From NCBI RefSeq assembly GCF_947172395.1, contig NC_069098.1, positions 5,263,001 through 5,327,000 of the forward strand: a stretch of DNA of 64,000 nucleotides, in the 5' to 3' direction. This stretch comes from Bicyclus anynana. Taxonomy: Eukaryota > Arthropoda > Insecta > Lepidoptera > Nymphalidae. The first letter of the stretch is position 1. The number at the start of each line of letters is the position of its first letter. The notes beneath the pieces were generated by a model, which was given only the letters and a program-made list of their open reading frames with translations, did no database searches and was not told the DNA's origin. Below are positions 21,282-31,896 of the stretch, piece by piece. The translations under genes were made by a program, and so were the position numbers.

Positions 21282-21544
21282 GCAGAAACTTGCACTGTAT
21301 ATTATTACCAATACGTATCTCGGTGCTAGTCAACGTCAAAAGGCAATTTATCGTCGTATAAAATGTTTTTATTCATCGCATCAAAATGAAAATTTATAAC
21401 GCCGTGCATCTTTCATTGATGATACTCTGTAAACAAAACCATAAAAACATTTTTTCAATTAACATTAAATATGCATTTATTAAATTCTTTAAATTTTAAT
21501 TTTCAATAAACATCCTACTATTTATTTTTTCTTTTATTAAAACA

Positions 21545-21741
21545 CTAGTAGACGCCGCGCGGTTTCACCCGCGTGGTTCCCGGTCCCGTAGCAAGACGGT
21601 AAAATATACCCTATAGCCTTCCACGATAAATGGGCTATCTAACACTGAAAGAATTTTTCAAATCGGACCAGTAGTTCCTGAGACTAGCGCGTTCAATCAA
21701 ACAAACAAACAATCTCTTCAACTTTATAATATTAGTATAGA
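21545..21741 (-). mobile_element. HEL, complete short subfamily
   Basis: CTAG end at 21545-21548 with A before it; core GGGCTATCTAACACTGAAAG; ends CTTTATAATATTAGTATAGA then T. Inserted between A and T. Confidence 0.7.
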
Positions 21742-21743
21742 TA

Positions 21744-21892
21744 GCCGAAGTCTCCCGGTTTCACCCGCGTAATAAAATATAGCCTATCACCCACAAATAA
21801 CTAAGATTCATAATCGGTTTAGCAATCGTACATCCTAAGATTACCCCCTACAATATCATAAAATGTATCTCTATAATATTAGTATAGGTAAA
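21744..21892 (-). mobile_element. HEL, second copy abutting the first
   Basis: AGCCGAAGTCTCCCGGTTTC, TAGCCTATCACCCACAAATA to TATAATATTAGTATAGGT. Confidence 0.55.
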
Positions 21893-21955
21893 TAAAATAA
21901 ATAATAATAATAAAAAAAAATATATTATTCTTTTTTATAAAAATTATTATTCTTT

Positions 21956-22028
21956 TTTTCTTTCTTTTTTGTAAGGACTGCATATAGCTTTCACTGCTAT
22001 ATGCAGTCCTTACAAAAAAGAAAGAAAA
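21956..22028. repeat. Perfect 33-bp hairpin, 7-nt loop
   Basis: Arms 21956-21988 and 21996-22028 are exact complements (core GTAAGGACTGCATATAGC). Confidence 0.9.
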
Positions 22029-22141
22029 GAATTAGAAATTAGTATAGGTAGGCTAGTAACTTTTAGGTATATTCATGTTTTATATATCTTTCCCTAAGCG
22101 AAAAGTTTGTACAGAAAAAATATTTAGGCATCATAATCACA

Positions 22142-22320
22142 CTAGCGAACCTGATCAAGCTTCGCTTTGACTCATTCCCTACCCCTATCCTATTCTACTC
22201 CGACACTACACCTACCTTACCCTACCAGGAGATGGCTATAGGATACTTAGGGTAGGGGTATGTTAAGTTACCCCATACTTGTTTTCTCTTTTCAGTTCAT
22301 TACGCTTAAGCAGTCGTGTT
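22142..22320 (-). mobile_element. HEL-like fragment with GGGTAGGGGTA tract
   Basis: CTAGCGAACCTGATCAAGCT at the CTAG end; C-rich CCCTACCCCTATCC and G-rich TTAGGGTAGGGGTATG tracts form an inverted pair. Related to the tract in 18224-18573. Confidence 0.4.
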
Positions 22321-22838
22321 TTTTTTTTATTTTTATAATAATATTTTTTTCAACTATGTATACAACCATACCAGCTAACCTACTATATTGATATTCTACA
22401 GTTAGAAAATAACTAAGAAGTAAATCCTTTTTGAAGTCCTTTAATAGAATAATATTCCTTAAATAGAGCTGAACAAACTAAGTAGTCTAGGTTTTATTCC
22501 CATTATTTCTAGACTACAATTAATAACTGTTTGCTGGGCAAACAAGACGTGTTGATCATAACAGCTTCTCCTTTCTACCTCCTTTTTTTTCTTATTTGTC
22601 TTGCTAATTACTTCGCTGAGAGAAAAATCACTAAACGATCTTAGTTTGCTAGATCCTTCGCATTTTTCAAACAGTAATATTTTACAAACTGTCTGAGTTT
22701 TTACTCGTTTATAGTCTGAGAGTTTCCACTCTTTAATACTCTTTAGAGTCTTTGGAAGGAGTATTGACTTACCTAATATTTAAACCCACTGAGAAAATGA
22801 CCTACATAAAATTATAATCAGTGTTTTCCTCAAATAAG
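22321..22838. other. Unassigned AT-rich stretch
   Basis: Nothing recognised. Confidence 0.5.
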
Positions 22839-23058
22839 TGCCATAGCCCAGTGGATATGACCTCTGCCTCCGATTCCGGAGGGTATGGATCTGAATCTGG
22901 TCCGGAGCATGCACCTCCAACTTTTCAGTTGTGTGCATTTTAAGAAATTGATTATCACGTTTCTCAAACGGTGAAGGAAAACGTCGTGAGGAAAACCTGC
23001 ATACCCGAGAATTTTCTTAATTCTTTAGGTGTGTGAAGTCTGCCAATTTGCCAATCTG
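22839..23058 (+). mobile_element. SINE-A, 3' truncated
   Basis: Head CATAGCCCAGTGGATATGAC and body to GTGAAGTCTGCCAATTTGCC, then breaks into RTE sequence at about 23059. Confidence 0.75.
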
Positions 23059-23170
23059 TCCTTCAGCTTCGCGACTCGTTAAGCTATGTCGGTGACTTTG
23101 GTTCTTCTACGGATCTCCTCATTTCTGATTCGATCACGCAGAGATACTCCGAGCATAGCTCGTTCCATCG
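23059..23170 (-). mobile_element. RTE RT fragment
   Basis: Minus strand encodes MERAMLGVSLRDRIRNEEI followed by RRRTKVTDIA, part of the RTE RT C-terminal region. Confidence 0.65.
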
Positions 23171-23496
23171 ATTATGTATGTCTTCCAATATTTTTTTTTT
23201 TCAAATATCTTAATTTCTTATACAGAATTTTACCTGTTACAGTTTTATAAGTGTAGATTTGTATGTGTCGTTCACATGCATCAAACGCTGAAACATTTAT
23301 TTACGTACGCAGAACAACGGTCGCAGGTGTATCGAATTTGTAAACATATGAACATAACATAATATTTATTTCGTAAACGTTTACGACTTGCTTACATAAG
23401 AGGCCCGGCTTCTATTTTTACACCACTCATTGTATTATAATGTTGTCCTTACAAAATCGAGATAAGAGAGCAATATGGTCATCTACTAAACTGATA
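23171..23496. other. Unassigned stretch
   Basis: AT-rich; nothing recognised. Confidence 0.5.
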
Positions 23497-23795
23497 CATA
23501 TTTTTTTTATTATTCTCTACAAGTTAGCCCTGAGCTCAAGTTTCCTCTCAGAATGAGAGGGGTTAGGCCGACAGTCCACCACGCTGGCCTAATACTGCAT
23601 ACTTCACACACGCAGAGAATTAAGAAAATTCTTTGGTATGCAAGTTTCCTCACGATGTTTTCCTTCACCGTTTAAGACACGTGATATTTAATTTCTTAAA
23701 ATGCACACAACTGAAAGGTTAGAGGTGCATGCCCCGGACCGGGTTCGAACCCACATCCTCCGGAATCGGAGGAAGAGGTCATATCCACTTCTTGG
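23497..23795 (-). mobile_element. SINE-A body carrying a SINE-B tail
   Basis: Read on the minus strand, a SINE-A head and body (B box GGTTCGAACCC) run to CTTGAGCTC and then switch to AGGGCTAACTTGTAGAGAAT and poly-A, the SINE-B 3' end. Confidence 0.7.
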
Positions 23796-23883
23796 ATATA
23801 GCCAATGTTTCTCTCTGATAATGTAGCTTTCTATTGGCGAAAGAAATTTTTAAATCGGTCCAGTAGTTTTTGAGTTTATTAAT

Positions 23884-24077
23884 TTAGCTTGGCAAGCTCG
23901 TTGATGACACTCCCATGATATGTGGGCGACGGGAGGAAAGAACCGCGTGGCTGTGAAGTCGCGCGCGCGGGGTAGAGGGAAGGACTGCGCGGGTATGGAG
24001 TCGTACGCTCGGGGCATCGCTACACCCTCCCGGCCCGCGCGGACCATCTGGAGTATTAAAAACGAGTTTACCAAGCT
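23884..24077. mobile_element. TIR-I copy
   Basis: TAGCTTGGCAAGCTCGTTGA at left; AACGAGTTTACCAAGCTA at right. Confidence 0.6.
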
Positions 24078-24410
24078 ATAGAAAGAAACATTTTTTCCTT
24101 ACGATATACGGAACCCTAAAAATAAGAAAATGAATATCGGCGCCAAACTCTATTTTGATTTTATTTTATGATCCATTATAATATTACAAAAAGGGAAAAT
24201 ATATCATCATCATTCACTCCTGGTAATACACTCGTACATGAAAAGTGCATTACGTCATTGTAAAGATTTTTCAGCCGTATTTATTACTTGAATTATTTTG
24301 CTATCAATTTAACAAAAACCGACATGTGTAATGTATATACAATATTCATCTCTATCTGGTTCCTGTTATATTTAAAATTTATCGACGGATTTGTTGGTAG
24401 ATTGCATCTA
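24078..24410. other. Unassigned stretch
   Basis: Includes a tiny REP-F-like GGAACCCTAAAAA at about 24110; otherwise nothing. Confidence 0.5.
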
Positions 24411-24829
24411 AAGCCGCGTCCAGACGTGTGTAACGCGTAATGTAATGCGAATTCTACGTGTCGACGGCACTACGAACATTACATGTAACCTCGCATCGGT
24501 GTTCAGGCTGATCCATCGGCTATCTGTTATTTGCGCGATCACAAAGGCGATCGCAGTGCTCGCGATTATTGGAAAACGCTCTTGAAATAGATTCGCGAAG
24601 ACAATTCGTTTTGTGTTCGTGTGCCGTCCACACTGTTGACACTAAATTATTAATTAATAATATAAATTAAGTGATTTTCAGATAGCATGGGTAAGGTGAC
24701 GCTTGCCTTAAAACGTTCATAATACGTATCGTGAATCGCGACAAACTTTCAAGAGTGGACCGGCTGTCACAAAAAACACTGTAACTGTGTGTAGTCTTAC
24801 ATTACGTTACACACGTCTGGATCCGGCTT
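24411..24829. mobile_element. MITE with about 30-bp TIRs
   Basis: AAGCCGCGTCCAGACGTGTG at left is mirrored by CACACGTCTGGATCCGGCTT at right (two mismatches). A fragment of the interior (ATCGTGAATCGCGACAAACT) recurs at 25663-25706. Confidence 0.65.
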
Positions 24830-25031
24830 AAAACATAAATTTTCGACCATAGCGTGTTTATTTTCAGCGCTCCGCTACTACTAAGCTAGTCTGGGATAGT
24901 TTACTTAGTCGAAAGACAGACATGAATCCCTATAATCAGCGTCTTTTCACAGCTTCAGTAAAGAATCGAAAATCTAATTTACTAAGGTCGTCAGACATTC
25001 GAAAGTTTAAATTTATGCTTATACGTTTAAT

Positions 25032-25229
25032 TTGAATATCGTAGACGTTCCAAAATGGCGATCCGAGGATAAATTGGGAATGGAAAACTCGGAAACTTTT
25101 GATTCTGCATCACTTAAGGCTCTGGGAGTGACAGCCGAAAGTTTGGACGAGTCAAAGCCCTTAGAAGATCCGAGCCTTAATTTAATAACACGAAAAACTC
25201 TCGACATGTCCCTTACACGATTTCTTTGA
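25032..25229 (+). other. Unrecognised 65-codon ORF
   Basis: The product is acidic and soluble-looking, without low-complexity bias (MNIVDVPKWRSEDKLGMENS...). It does not lie in a repeat I can name. No domain is recognised. An antisense frame is also open, so chance is quite possible. Confidence 0.2.
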
Positions 25230-25341
25230 CATACCTAAATGTTTCGCTGAAGATTTTTTTGACACCATCAATTTATTTCAACTTATTTCTTTACTTTGCC
25301 AATATTATTTGCCTGGGAAGGGAAGGGACATAAAGTGTATT

Positions 25342-25660
25342 TAACGTAAGCTTTTAGGAAAGTATTATTATAGTGTTAATGATTAGATAAATGATAAAAA
25401 GCTTGATGTTGAACTGTATTATTCGACTGTGTGCTTAGTTTTAAATAAGTTTGTAAAATGGTGGTAAACAAAAAACAATAAACCTTGGCTGAGTTTGTTG
25501 CTCTTTTGGACCAAGTACTTTGGAACCCTCGTAACTTTAATTTTAAGTTTTCGATTATTATTACCACCATTATATTAAATTAAATTATGTCATAATCCTG
25601 ACATTTCAAAAGTGCTTATGAACTAAGCCTAAATGAAATAAATTAATTTTGATTTTGAAT
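25342..25660 (+). mobile_element. LINE-E 3' end
   Basis: GTAAAATGGTGGTAAACAAA, GGAACCCTCGTAACTTTAAT, TTATTACCACCATTA and an AAATAAATTAATTTTGATTT tail. Same family at 42460, 46965, 61984 (plus) and 55193 (minus). Only the 3' UTR is left. Confidence 0.65.
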
Positions 25661-25827
25661 TTATCGTGAATCGCGGCAAACTTTCAAGAGTGATACGAAC
25701 TGTCACCCGCACCATCCTACATTAAACGAACTGTAGGTACCCTACTGGGAAAGGCATAAGTACATGTCGCCTAGTGATTTAATATTTTGATAAATCGTAC
25801 ACCCTTTTAAACTTCCCGTCGTTTATA

Positions 25828-26028
25828 GCTTGGCAAATACGTTCGTAACACTCTCGATGGTCCGCGAGACCGGGAGGGCTAGCGTTGCTCCGCGCGCACG
25901 ATTTCATACCCGCGCAGTCCTTCCCTCTGCCCCGCTCGCACGATTTCATACCCGCGCAGTCCTACCCCGCCCGTCGCCCGCATACCATGGGAGTGTCGTC
26001 CACAAACTTGCCAAGACATAGATGTCAT
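25828..26028. mobile_element. TIR-I copy, both ends
   Basis: ATAGCTTGGCAAATACGTTC at left and GTCCACAAACTTGCCAAGAC at right. The interior contains a duplicated CACGATTTCATACCCGCGCA (25899 and 25940 region). Confidence 0.6.
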
Positions 26029-26580
26029 TGCAATCAAGCAGTAATTTATTTCTATAATTGTAAAATCCGTAATTCCGACGTTAAACTTTTTATCTCCAGA
26101 TTTTATTAACTCAACTACGATGCAAAAATGAATTCTCTTCTAGGATTAAATGTTACCAATTATGCAAATCTGATATGAAAAAAATAGATCCTAGATTTTA
26201 TGACTTTGCAGAATTTACCAAATTTTCGTCTTTTAGCTCCAAAGCTTTTACGTTATACGTCACTTCTATTTCAGTTAGACTATTTTTTAATAAAGCCTGT
26301 TGAGTATTTCTATTAATAATAATAATTTGTTTATTTGCTATAGGCGTGCAAGTATTTACATAACGCAAATAATATAAAAAAATCCAAATGGTTATTATTA
26401 ATCCCATCCCAGGTATAGTAATGGTAATTTCATTTTCAACATAATATCAATTAGGTTGAAAATTAAATTATAATTACTATACCAATAATTAAATTCTTAA
26501 TTAAGTGTCCCCGCACACGGGAACCACGCCACAATCACAAAACGCCGCTTTCGATCTCTTTTCTGTAGTTTTCATACATC
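26029..26580. other. Unassigned AT-rich stretch
   Basis: Contains a 69-codon minus frame with a hydrophobic start (26407-26198) that I cannot assign. Confidence 0.4.
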
Positions 26581-26694
26581 TTACTAGCAGACGCCCCGCG
26601 GATAAAACATAGGCTATGACACTCACAAATAACGTGACTTTCTAGTGGTATAAGAATTTTCAAAATCAGTTATGTAGATCCAGAGAGAGAGAGA
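26581..26694 (-). mobile_element. HEL fragment
   Basis: CTAGCAGACGCCCCGCGGAT, GACACTCACAAATAACGTGA and a final (GA)n run at 26682-26694. Confidence 0.55.
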
Positions 26695-26699
26695 GTTTG

Positions 26700-26820
26700 T
26701 CAGCCTCCGTGGCGCAATAGCATTATATCCCCGGCTGGGCCGAATGAGGATTTCTTAATTGGTTCAGGTCTGGCTGGTGGGAGGCTTCGGCCGTGGCTTT
26801 AGCGCTTCGGTACGCGTAGG
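26700..26820 (+). mobile_element. SINE-B with internal deletions
   Basis: CAGCCTCCGTGGCGCAATAG, CCCCGGCTGGGCCGAATGAG, TCTGGCTGGTGGGAGGCTTC and GGCCGTGGCTTTAGCG. Confidence 0.65.
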
Positions 26821-27333
26821 ATGGAATTTTGACGAAGGTAGACCAAAGGAAATTCATACCGCTTGGTACAAAATTCAGTTTCTCAGTATGTATGGAGTTT
26901 TAAAAGGTAACCCGACGGGAATCAATGGCCTCTTCACCGCTGTTGGAAACTAAGACCTCGTGTTTTCAAAGGGCCTCGTATGCATTGTACCAAGGCTCTC
27001 AAGTGCTTACACGTATTTCAATAAAGAAATATTTTTAAACCTTTGCCCATATAATAGAACAAGTTTTAATATTCCCTTTTGTAAAGAGCTTGACATAAAT
27101 ATCCCTCTTCAAGAGCTTTCTTTTCTTTACAAAACAATTTATAACGAGTCCTCTTCAGAGAAAAAATTTATTGTAGGTACGAAAGAAACTTAAATTATTT
27201 ACTTGGACTTTTTATTAGTTTTCATCGGGGGATTTGAAACTTGGGCTATAACATTCAGAACTGAATAATTATAGAATATTATATTTTATTTCAAGTAGGC
27301 ATCAAAATTGCAAAAGTGTATACTATTTAAAAC
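26821..27333. other. Unassigned stretch
   Basis: Holds short frames (for example 26960-27193) with no recognisable domain. Confidence 0.4.
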
Positions 27334-27648
27334 TAGCGGACGCCCGCGACTTTGTCCGCGTGAAATTTAATTTTTCACAAATCCCTCAGGAAAGGAACCA
27401 TGGATTTTTCGGGAATAAAAAGTAGCCTATGTGTTAATCCAGACTATATAATCTATATTTACTTCAAATTTTAGGTGATTCGGTTCAGTAGCCGAGGAGT
27501 GAATCTGATATATGAATATATCAACAATCTCGGGAATCCAAGGATTTTTTCTGGATATAAAGTAACCTATGTTGTTAAAAAAAGTAAAATGTATTTCCTT
27601 TCCAAGTTTCAACCTAAGCAGTAGCGATTTATAGAGTAACAAACATCA
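27334..27648 (-). mobile_element. HEL (long subfamily) with internal partial duplication
   Basis: AACTAGCGGACGCCCGCGAC at the CTAG end; the TAACCTATGT...AAAATGTATTTCC block occurs twice (about 27425 and 27565). Confidence 0.6.
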
Positions 27649-27727
27649 ATAGTAAAAAAATGGATACAACGGGAAATATTATTTCTTTATCTTTTGCTAC
27701 TTATAACAGAAAGTTACGCAAAAATCA

Positions 27728-28055
27728 GGTATGACCTCAGACCAATTATTGTATAGGACCTGCCTCGCTAGACGTTACTTTTCTGTCAAAGTATATGATC
27801 AACGATCTAATGCGATTATAGAAACTGTCTCTATAGTATCGATGTTAAATAGTTGTAATTGTGTTTGTTGGTTAAAGAGCTCCGTAAAAATACCTTTTTG
27901 TGTAATTGATTTGTGTAAAAAACGGGCAAAAACTTCTAGTTTAGTATAAGATATATACCAAATCCAAGCTCATTTTCTTCAGAAAATGACAGACAATTTT
28001 GTTCGTGACTATGAGTGCGATACAGGTCCTTCTATATTTGGTCTGAGGGTATGAC
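27728..28055. mobile_element. MITE with 8-bp target duplication (hAT-like)
   Basis: GGTATGAC at 27728-27735 and 28048-28055 flanks a 312-bp unit whose ends CTCAGACCAA...AGGACCTG (27736-27762) and complement (28023-28047) are about 26-bp imperfect TIRs. An 8-bp duplication fits hAT, P or Merlin superfamilies; hAT is the commonest choice. Confidence 0.65.
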
Positions 28056-28097
28056 GGAATTGTACATCTTTAAAAGGCCAAAAAAATTACTTTTGGC

Positions 28098-28301
28098 TTC
28101 GGCCGTGGCTTTTTACCACCCTACCGACAAAGACGTACCGCCAAGCGATTTAGCGTTCCGGTAGATTTTCGTATATAAACCGAAAGGAGTGTGGATTATC
28201 ACCCTCCTCCTAACAAGTTAGCACCGCATCTATCTTAGATTTCATCATCACTTACCATCAGGTGAGATTGTAATCAAGGGATAACTTGTAAAGAATAAAA
28301 A
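28098..28301 (+). mobile_element. SINE-B, 5' truncated
   Basis: TTGGCTTCGGCCGTGGCTTT to CAAGGGATAACTTGTAAAGA and poly-A. Confidence 0.7.
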
Positions 28302-28578
28302 AGGGTTTCCACGCGGCCGAAGTGGTCTGATAGTAATTTAAACGTTTTGTTTCTAGATGGCTATATAGAATAGATAATCTATAAGAGAACTTACTAGCCT
28401 GGAAAAGATAATAATACGAGGGTTGTATAATAAACCACTGGTGTCCCTAATTGGGATTCTATTGTTTCATAAGTCAATATTATCGAGCCACTTGATTTCC
28501 GACTATGTTCTTATTAGAGATTTAATGCTTTTTACTATGTACCTATATAAAAGTATTGAAATATATCATAGTATTATG

Positions 28579-28890
28579 AGCCGTGATAGCCCAGTGGACA
28601 TGTCCTCTGCCTCCGATTCCGAGGGTGTGTGGGTTGGAATCCGGTCCGGGTCATGCACCTCCAACTTTTCAGTTGTGTGCATTTTAAAAAGTAAGGAAAC
28701 CTGCATACTAGAGATTTTTCTTAATTCTCTGCGTGTGTGAAGTCTGTCTATCCGCATTGGGCCAGCGTAGTGGCCTAACTCCTCTTAGAATGAGAGGGGT
28801 TAGGCCACTACGCTGGTCCCGGACCGCATTCGAACCCTCGCCCTCCGGAATCGGAGGCAGAGGTCATATCCACTGGGTTATCACGGCTCC
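28579..28890. mobile_element. SINE-A inverted dimer
   Basis: 28579-28785 is SINE-A (plus) from its head to CCTCT. 28793-28890 is SINE-A (minus) back to the head, missing its middle. The central arms 28762-28785 and 28793-28816 differ at one base of 24 and share the same private deletion (CCAGCGTAGTGGCCTAAC instead of ...GTGGTGGACTATTGGCC...). Confidence 0.8.
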
Positions 28891-29167
28891 GGCCGGCTAT
28901 TGTTATGTAAGAAAATGTTCGCACAATGACAATCACTAACAGAGTCATAATGATAATGTCCGAGACTAGGACCAACTCTCAAATTCGGACTTTTATTGAA
29001 AATTTCTCGGAAAGAAAGAGAAGCTTAATATTTTGTAGCCCGACCCTGAGCATACATTAGTCATGTGATATACAATATTGTTTCTACAATTGCAAACGTT
29101 TTAAAATTGAAGAAATGTATGGGAATGACATTCACAGGTCTCGTGATTAAGTTATAGATCGGAATTT

Positions 29168-29489
29168 TTGACGGCCTCCGTGGCGCAGTGGTATGCGCGG
29201 TGGATTTACAAGACGGAGGTCCTGGGTTCGATCCCCGGCTGGGCCGATTGAGATTTTCTTAATTTGTCCAGGTCTGGCTGGTGGGAGACTTCCGCCGTGG
29301 CTAGTTACCACCCTACCAGCAAAGACGTACCGCCAAGCGATTTAGCGTTCCGGTACGATGCCGTGTAGAAACCGAAAGGGGTGTGGATTTTCATCCTCCT
29401 CCAAACAAGTTAGCCCGCTTCCATCTTAGATTGCATCATCACTTACAATCAGGTGAGATTGTAGTCAAGGGCTTGAAAAGAAAAAAAAA
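29168..29489 (+). mobile_element. SINE-B, full length
   Basis: Head GACGGCCTCCGTGGCGCAGT, B box GGTTCGATCCC intact, body GTGGCTAGTTACCACCC, tail GTAGTCAAGGGCTTG plus poly-A. Best-preserved SINE-B here. Confidence 0.85.
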
Positions 29490-30017
29490 AGGCTGTGTCA
29501 TTCCCATATTTACAATTAATAGAATATTCAGTAGACAATTTTCCGAAGCTTATTTCTCTATAACCTTTCAATTATAATATCAGGACAACCTAATAACAAG
29601 CTGTCACGTACATAAATCTTTGGGCCACACTTTTTGCATGCCAATGATTGCAAAATAAATTGGAATTGAATTTTGGACATTATGTTCGTTAATTCTCATT
29701 CAGCGGGCGGTTATCAAATCACGGGCAAGTTAAATCACGAAGCCCGAAGCGAGGGGCTGAATAAAAATTAATTTCAGTGTGTTTTCACTGGGGAAGTTAG
29801 CGAGGATTTGACAATTTATTCGCAAGGATGGATATTGAGCATCAAAGCGTATGTATCTACGAGTATTTATTTAAATCTCTTCATGTTTACTGCCTCGTTC
29901 AGTTGGCAAATGACAATGATACTTGGAGGCAATCGGATCCATCGTATACATCCAGGTATAATATTTTAGGCTTTTATTTTATTCACACAAGAAGTAGAAT
30001 TTGTTATTTTACGTAAT
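29490..30017. other. Unassigned stretch
   Basis: Nothing recognised. Confidence 0.5.
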
Positions 30018-30243
30018 GACTAGCAAAAACTTGCTTTTTACATCCGCATAGTTCCTATTTTCATGGGTATACGGGTACTGTAATATATAACATATTAATA
30101 TACGCTAATCTTTCTACTAGGTACTCCCTGATTATGTAGCTTTCTATTAATGAAATAATTTTTCAAATAGGTCAAGTAGTTTTTGAGTTTATTGATTAAA
30201 TACAAAAATACAAATCTTGCTTCTTTATAATGTTAGTGTAGAT
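30018..30243 (-). mobile_element. HEL, diverged
   Basis: GACTAGCAAAAACTTGC at the CTAG end, TGTAGCTTTCTATTAATGAA, TTTATAATGTTAGTGTAGAT at the other end. Confidence 0.5.
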
Positions 30244-30400
30244 AACCTCGTCTCAGCCAAAGCTGTCTTCCAAGCATGTGGTAGGTCTTAGAAAATATTC
30301 AAACTTGACGTTTCAAAGGTGTAATAATGCGTATATTTGTGATACGTATCAGGTTTGTACTTATAAACTAATGTTATAGAGAGGTAAAGTTTGTAAGCCC

Positions 30401-30595
30401 AGAGCCGTGATAGCAAGTAACCAGTGGATCGGATCGGACGCAGAGGTCATGCCTCCGTGAAAGAAAAACATCGAGAGGAAACCTGCATACAAGAGAATTT
30501 TCTAATTCTCTACGTGTGTACCAATCCGCATTGACTCAGCGTGGTGGACTATTGGCAATTAATGGCTAACTTGTTCTAGAATAAACAAAAAAAAA
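30401..30595 (+). mobile_element. SINE-A body carrying a SINE-B tail
   Basis: Diverged SINE-A from AGAGCCGTGATAG to GTGGTGGACTATTGGC, then ATGGCTAACTTGTTCTAGAA and poly-A, the SINE-B end. Confidence 0.6.
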
Positions 30596-31251
30596 TCTAT
30601 ACTGGGTTCCTCTACAAACTATCTATTGCAACAATGCTAAATATAAAACTCACTAACCTCCATATACCTATTACTCTCATAGAAGCAAGATAACTGGTAA
30701 TCTAAATCCGTGAATATTGCATCCCACTTATAAACAAAAGATCACTTTTATCACTTGTATAACAAAATGCAATTTACTCAAACAATGTTACTCATTACGG
30801 GATAAAGAGATAAGAATTACAAACACGTAGCACTTATCTACTGTTCAGAGTCCTTTGTGAAATCAAGTTTAAGAAATTGAACAACAAAGTTTCCCACTGT
30901 TCCCTTACCTAATGTTTTTAATGACCCACTTATCATTTTTTGTTTGTGCCCCAAATGATATTTTTTGGACGGAAAATGAAGACATTTTTATAATAGGATA
31001 TCTTTTAGAAAAAATATACCTTAAAATTTTATAAGAAAAACAACTTTTCTTAAGACTCGGATATAATGTTGAAAGGTGGTTTTTTATGTTGGATGTCGTA
31101 AGGGTAAGATGAAAATAATCGATCTACAAAACTTAGGCCATCAAAATAGTTTTGTACAAATTCAGATAAGGTTTTGATTTTTAAAATCTATACATTAGAA
31201 GTCGTAATATAATATTTTAGTTACAAGAGCTGAACATAATTATAGGAATAA
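30596..31251. other. Unassigned AT-rich stretch
   Basis: Nothing recognised. Confidence 0.5.
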
Positions 31252-31444
31252 AAAACCGGCCAAGTGCGTGTCAGGCCACGCACAGTGTAGGGTTCCGTAG
31301 ATTAAAGTACTTTTAGCCTTTATTTAATGCACAAAAATACCGATATTTCTGTATTCTGAGCCGATAACGATACCACACAGCGGATCATCACTTACCATCG
31401 GGTGAAATTGTAGTCAAGGGCTGACTTATAGAGAATAAAAAAAA
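31252..31444 (+). mobile_element. REP-F fragment fused to SINE-B tail
   Basis: 31252-31382 is REP-F (AACCGGCCAAGTGCGTGTCA...GTAGATTAAAG). At 31383 it switches to ATCATCACTTACCATCGGGT...CAAGGGCTGACTTATAG and poly-A, the SINE-B end. Confidence 0.6.
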
Positions 31445-31896
31445 TCAATGTACAGAAGTTGACCTGTTATACAGTTTTATTACAAGTATAGATAGATGTA
31501 CCTACATGTATCATTAGATATTTGCCAGCCCTAAGTTAAGGTAAATTACTTAATGAGAAACTTGCGTTTCAAACTATTTGTTGCACGACTCAGCGTTACG
31601 AAGTATCCAAAATTACCTTGCTATTACATACCGCACTAGGTCAGTGTTCCATAAACTAGATTCTGCAGAATAGAAGTTACATTCACGCTTCAAGCTCTAG
31701 AATAATAGCCTTCAACGTCGAAATGACGTCGAACGTACGTACGTACAAAGAGTTGTTTTTGAACTGAAATACAATACCTACTTACATTTGTTTACTGAAA
31801 GGATGTTATACATACTCTTAGTTATGATATCCTAGTACTTAGTTTACAAATATTCCATCAATTTAAATATTTTTTTGTCCGTGTACAACTCTGCTC
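31445..31896. other. Unassigned stretch
   Basis: Includes a palindromic (GTAC)n patch at 31735-31746; nothing else. Confidence 0.5.

Noticed and set aside
21956..22028. Long hairpin as a microRNA precursor
   Set aside because: Perfect pairing over 33 bp without the usual mismatches, and a Helitron-rich neighbourhood, favour a recent inverted duplication. No small-RNA data.
26198..26407. Hydrophobic minus ORF as a nuclear mitochondrial insertion or membrane protein
   Set aside because: I could not match it to any mitochondrial gene order or sequence, and AT-rich DNA readily gives hydrophobic frames.
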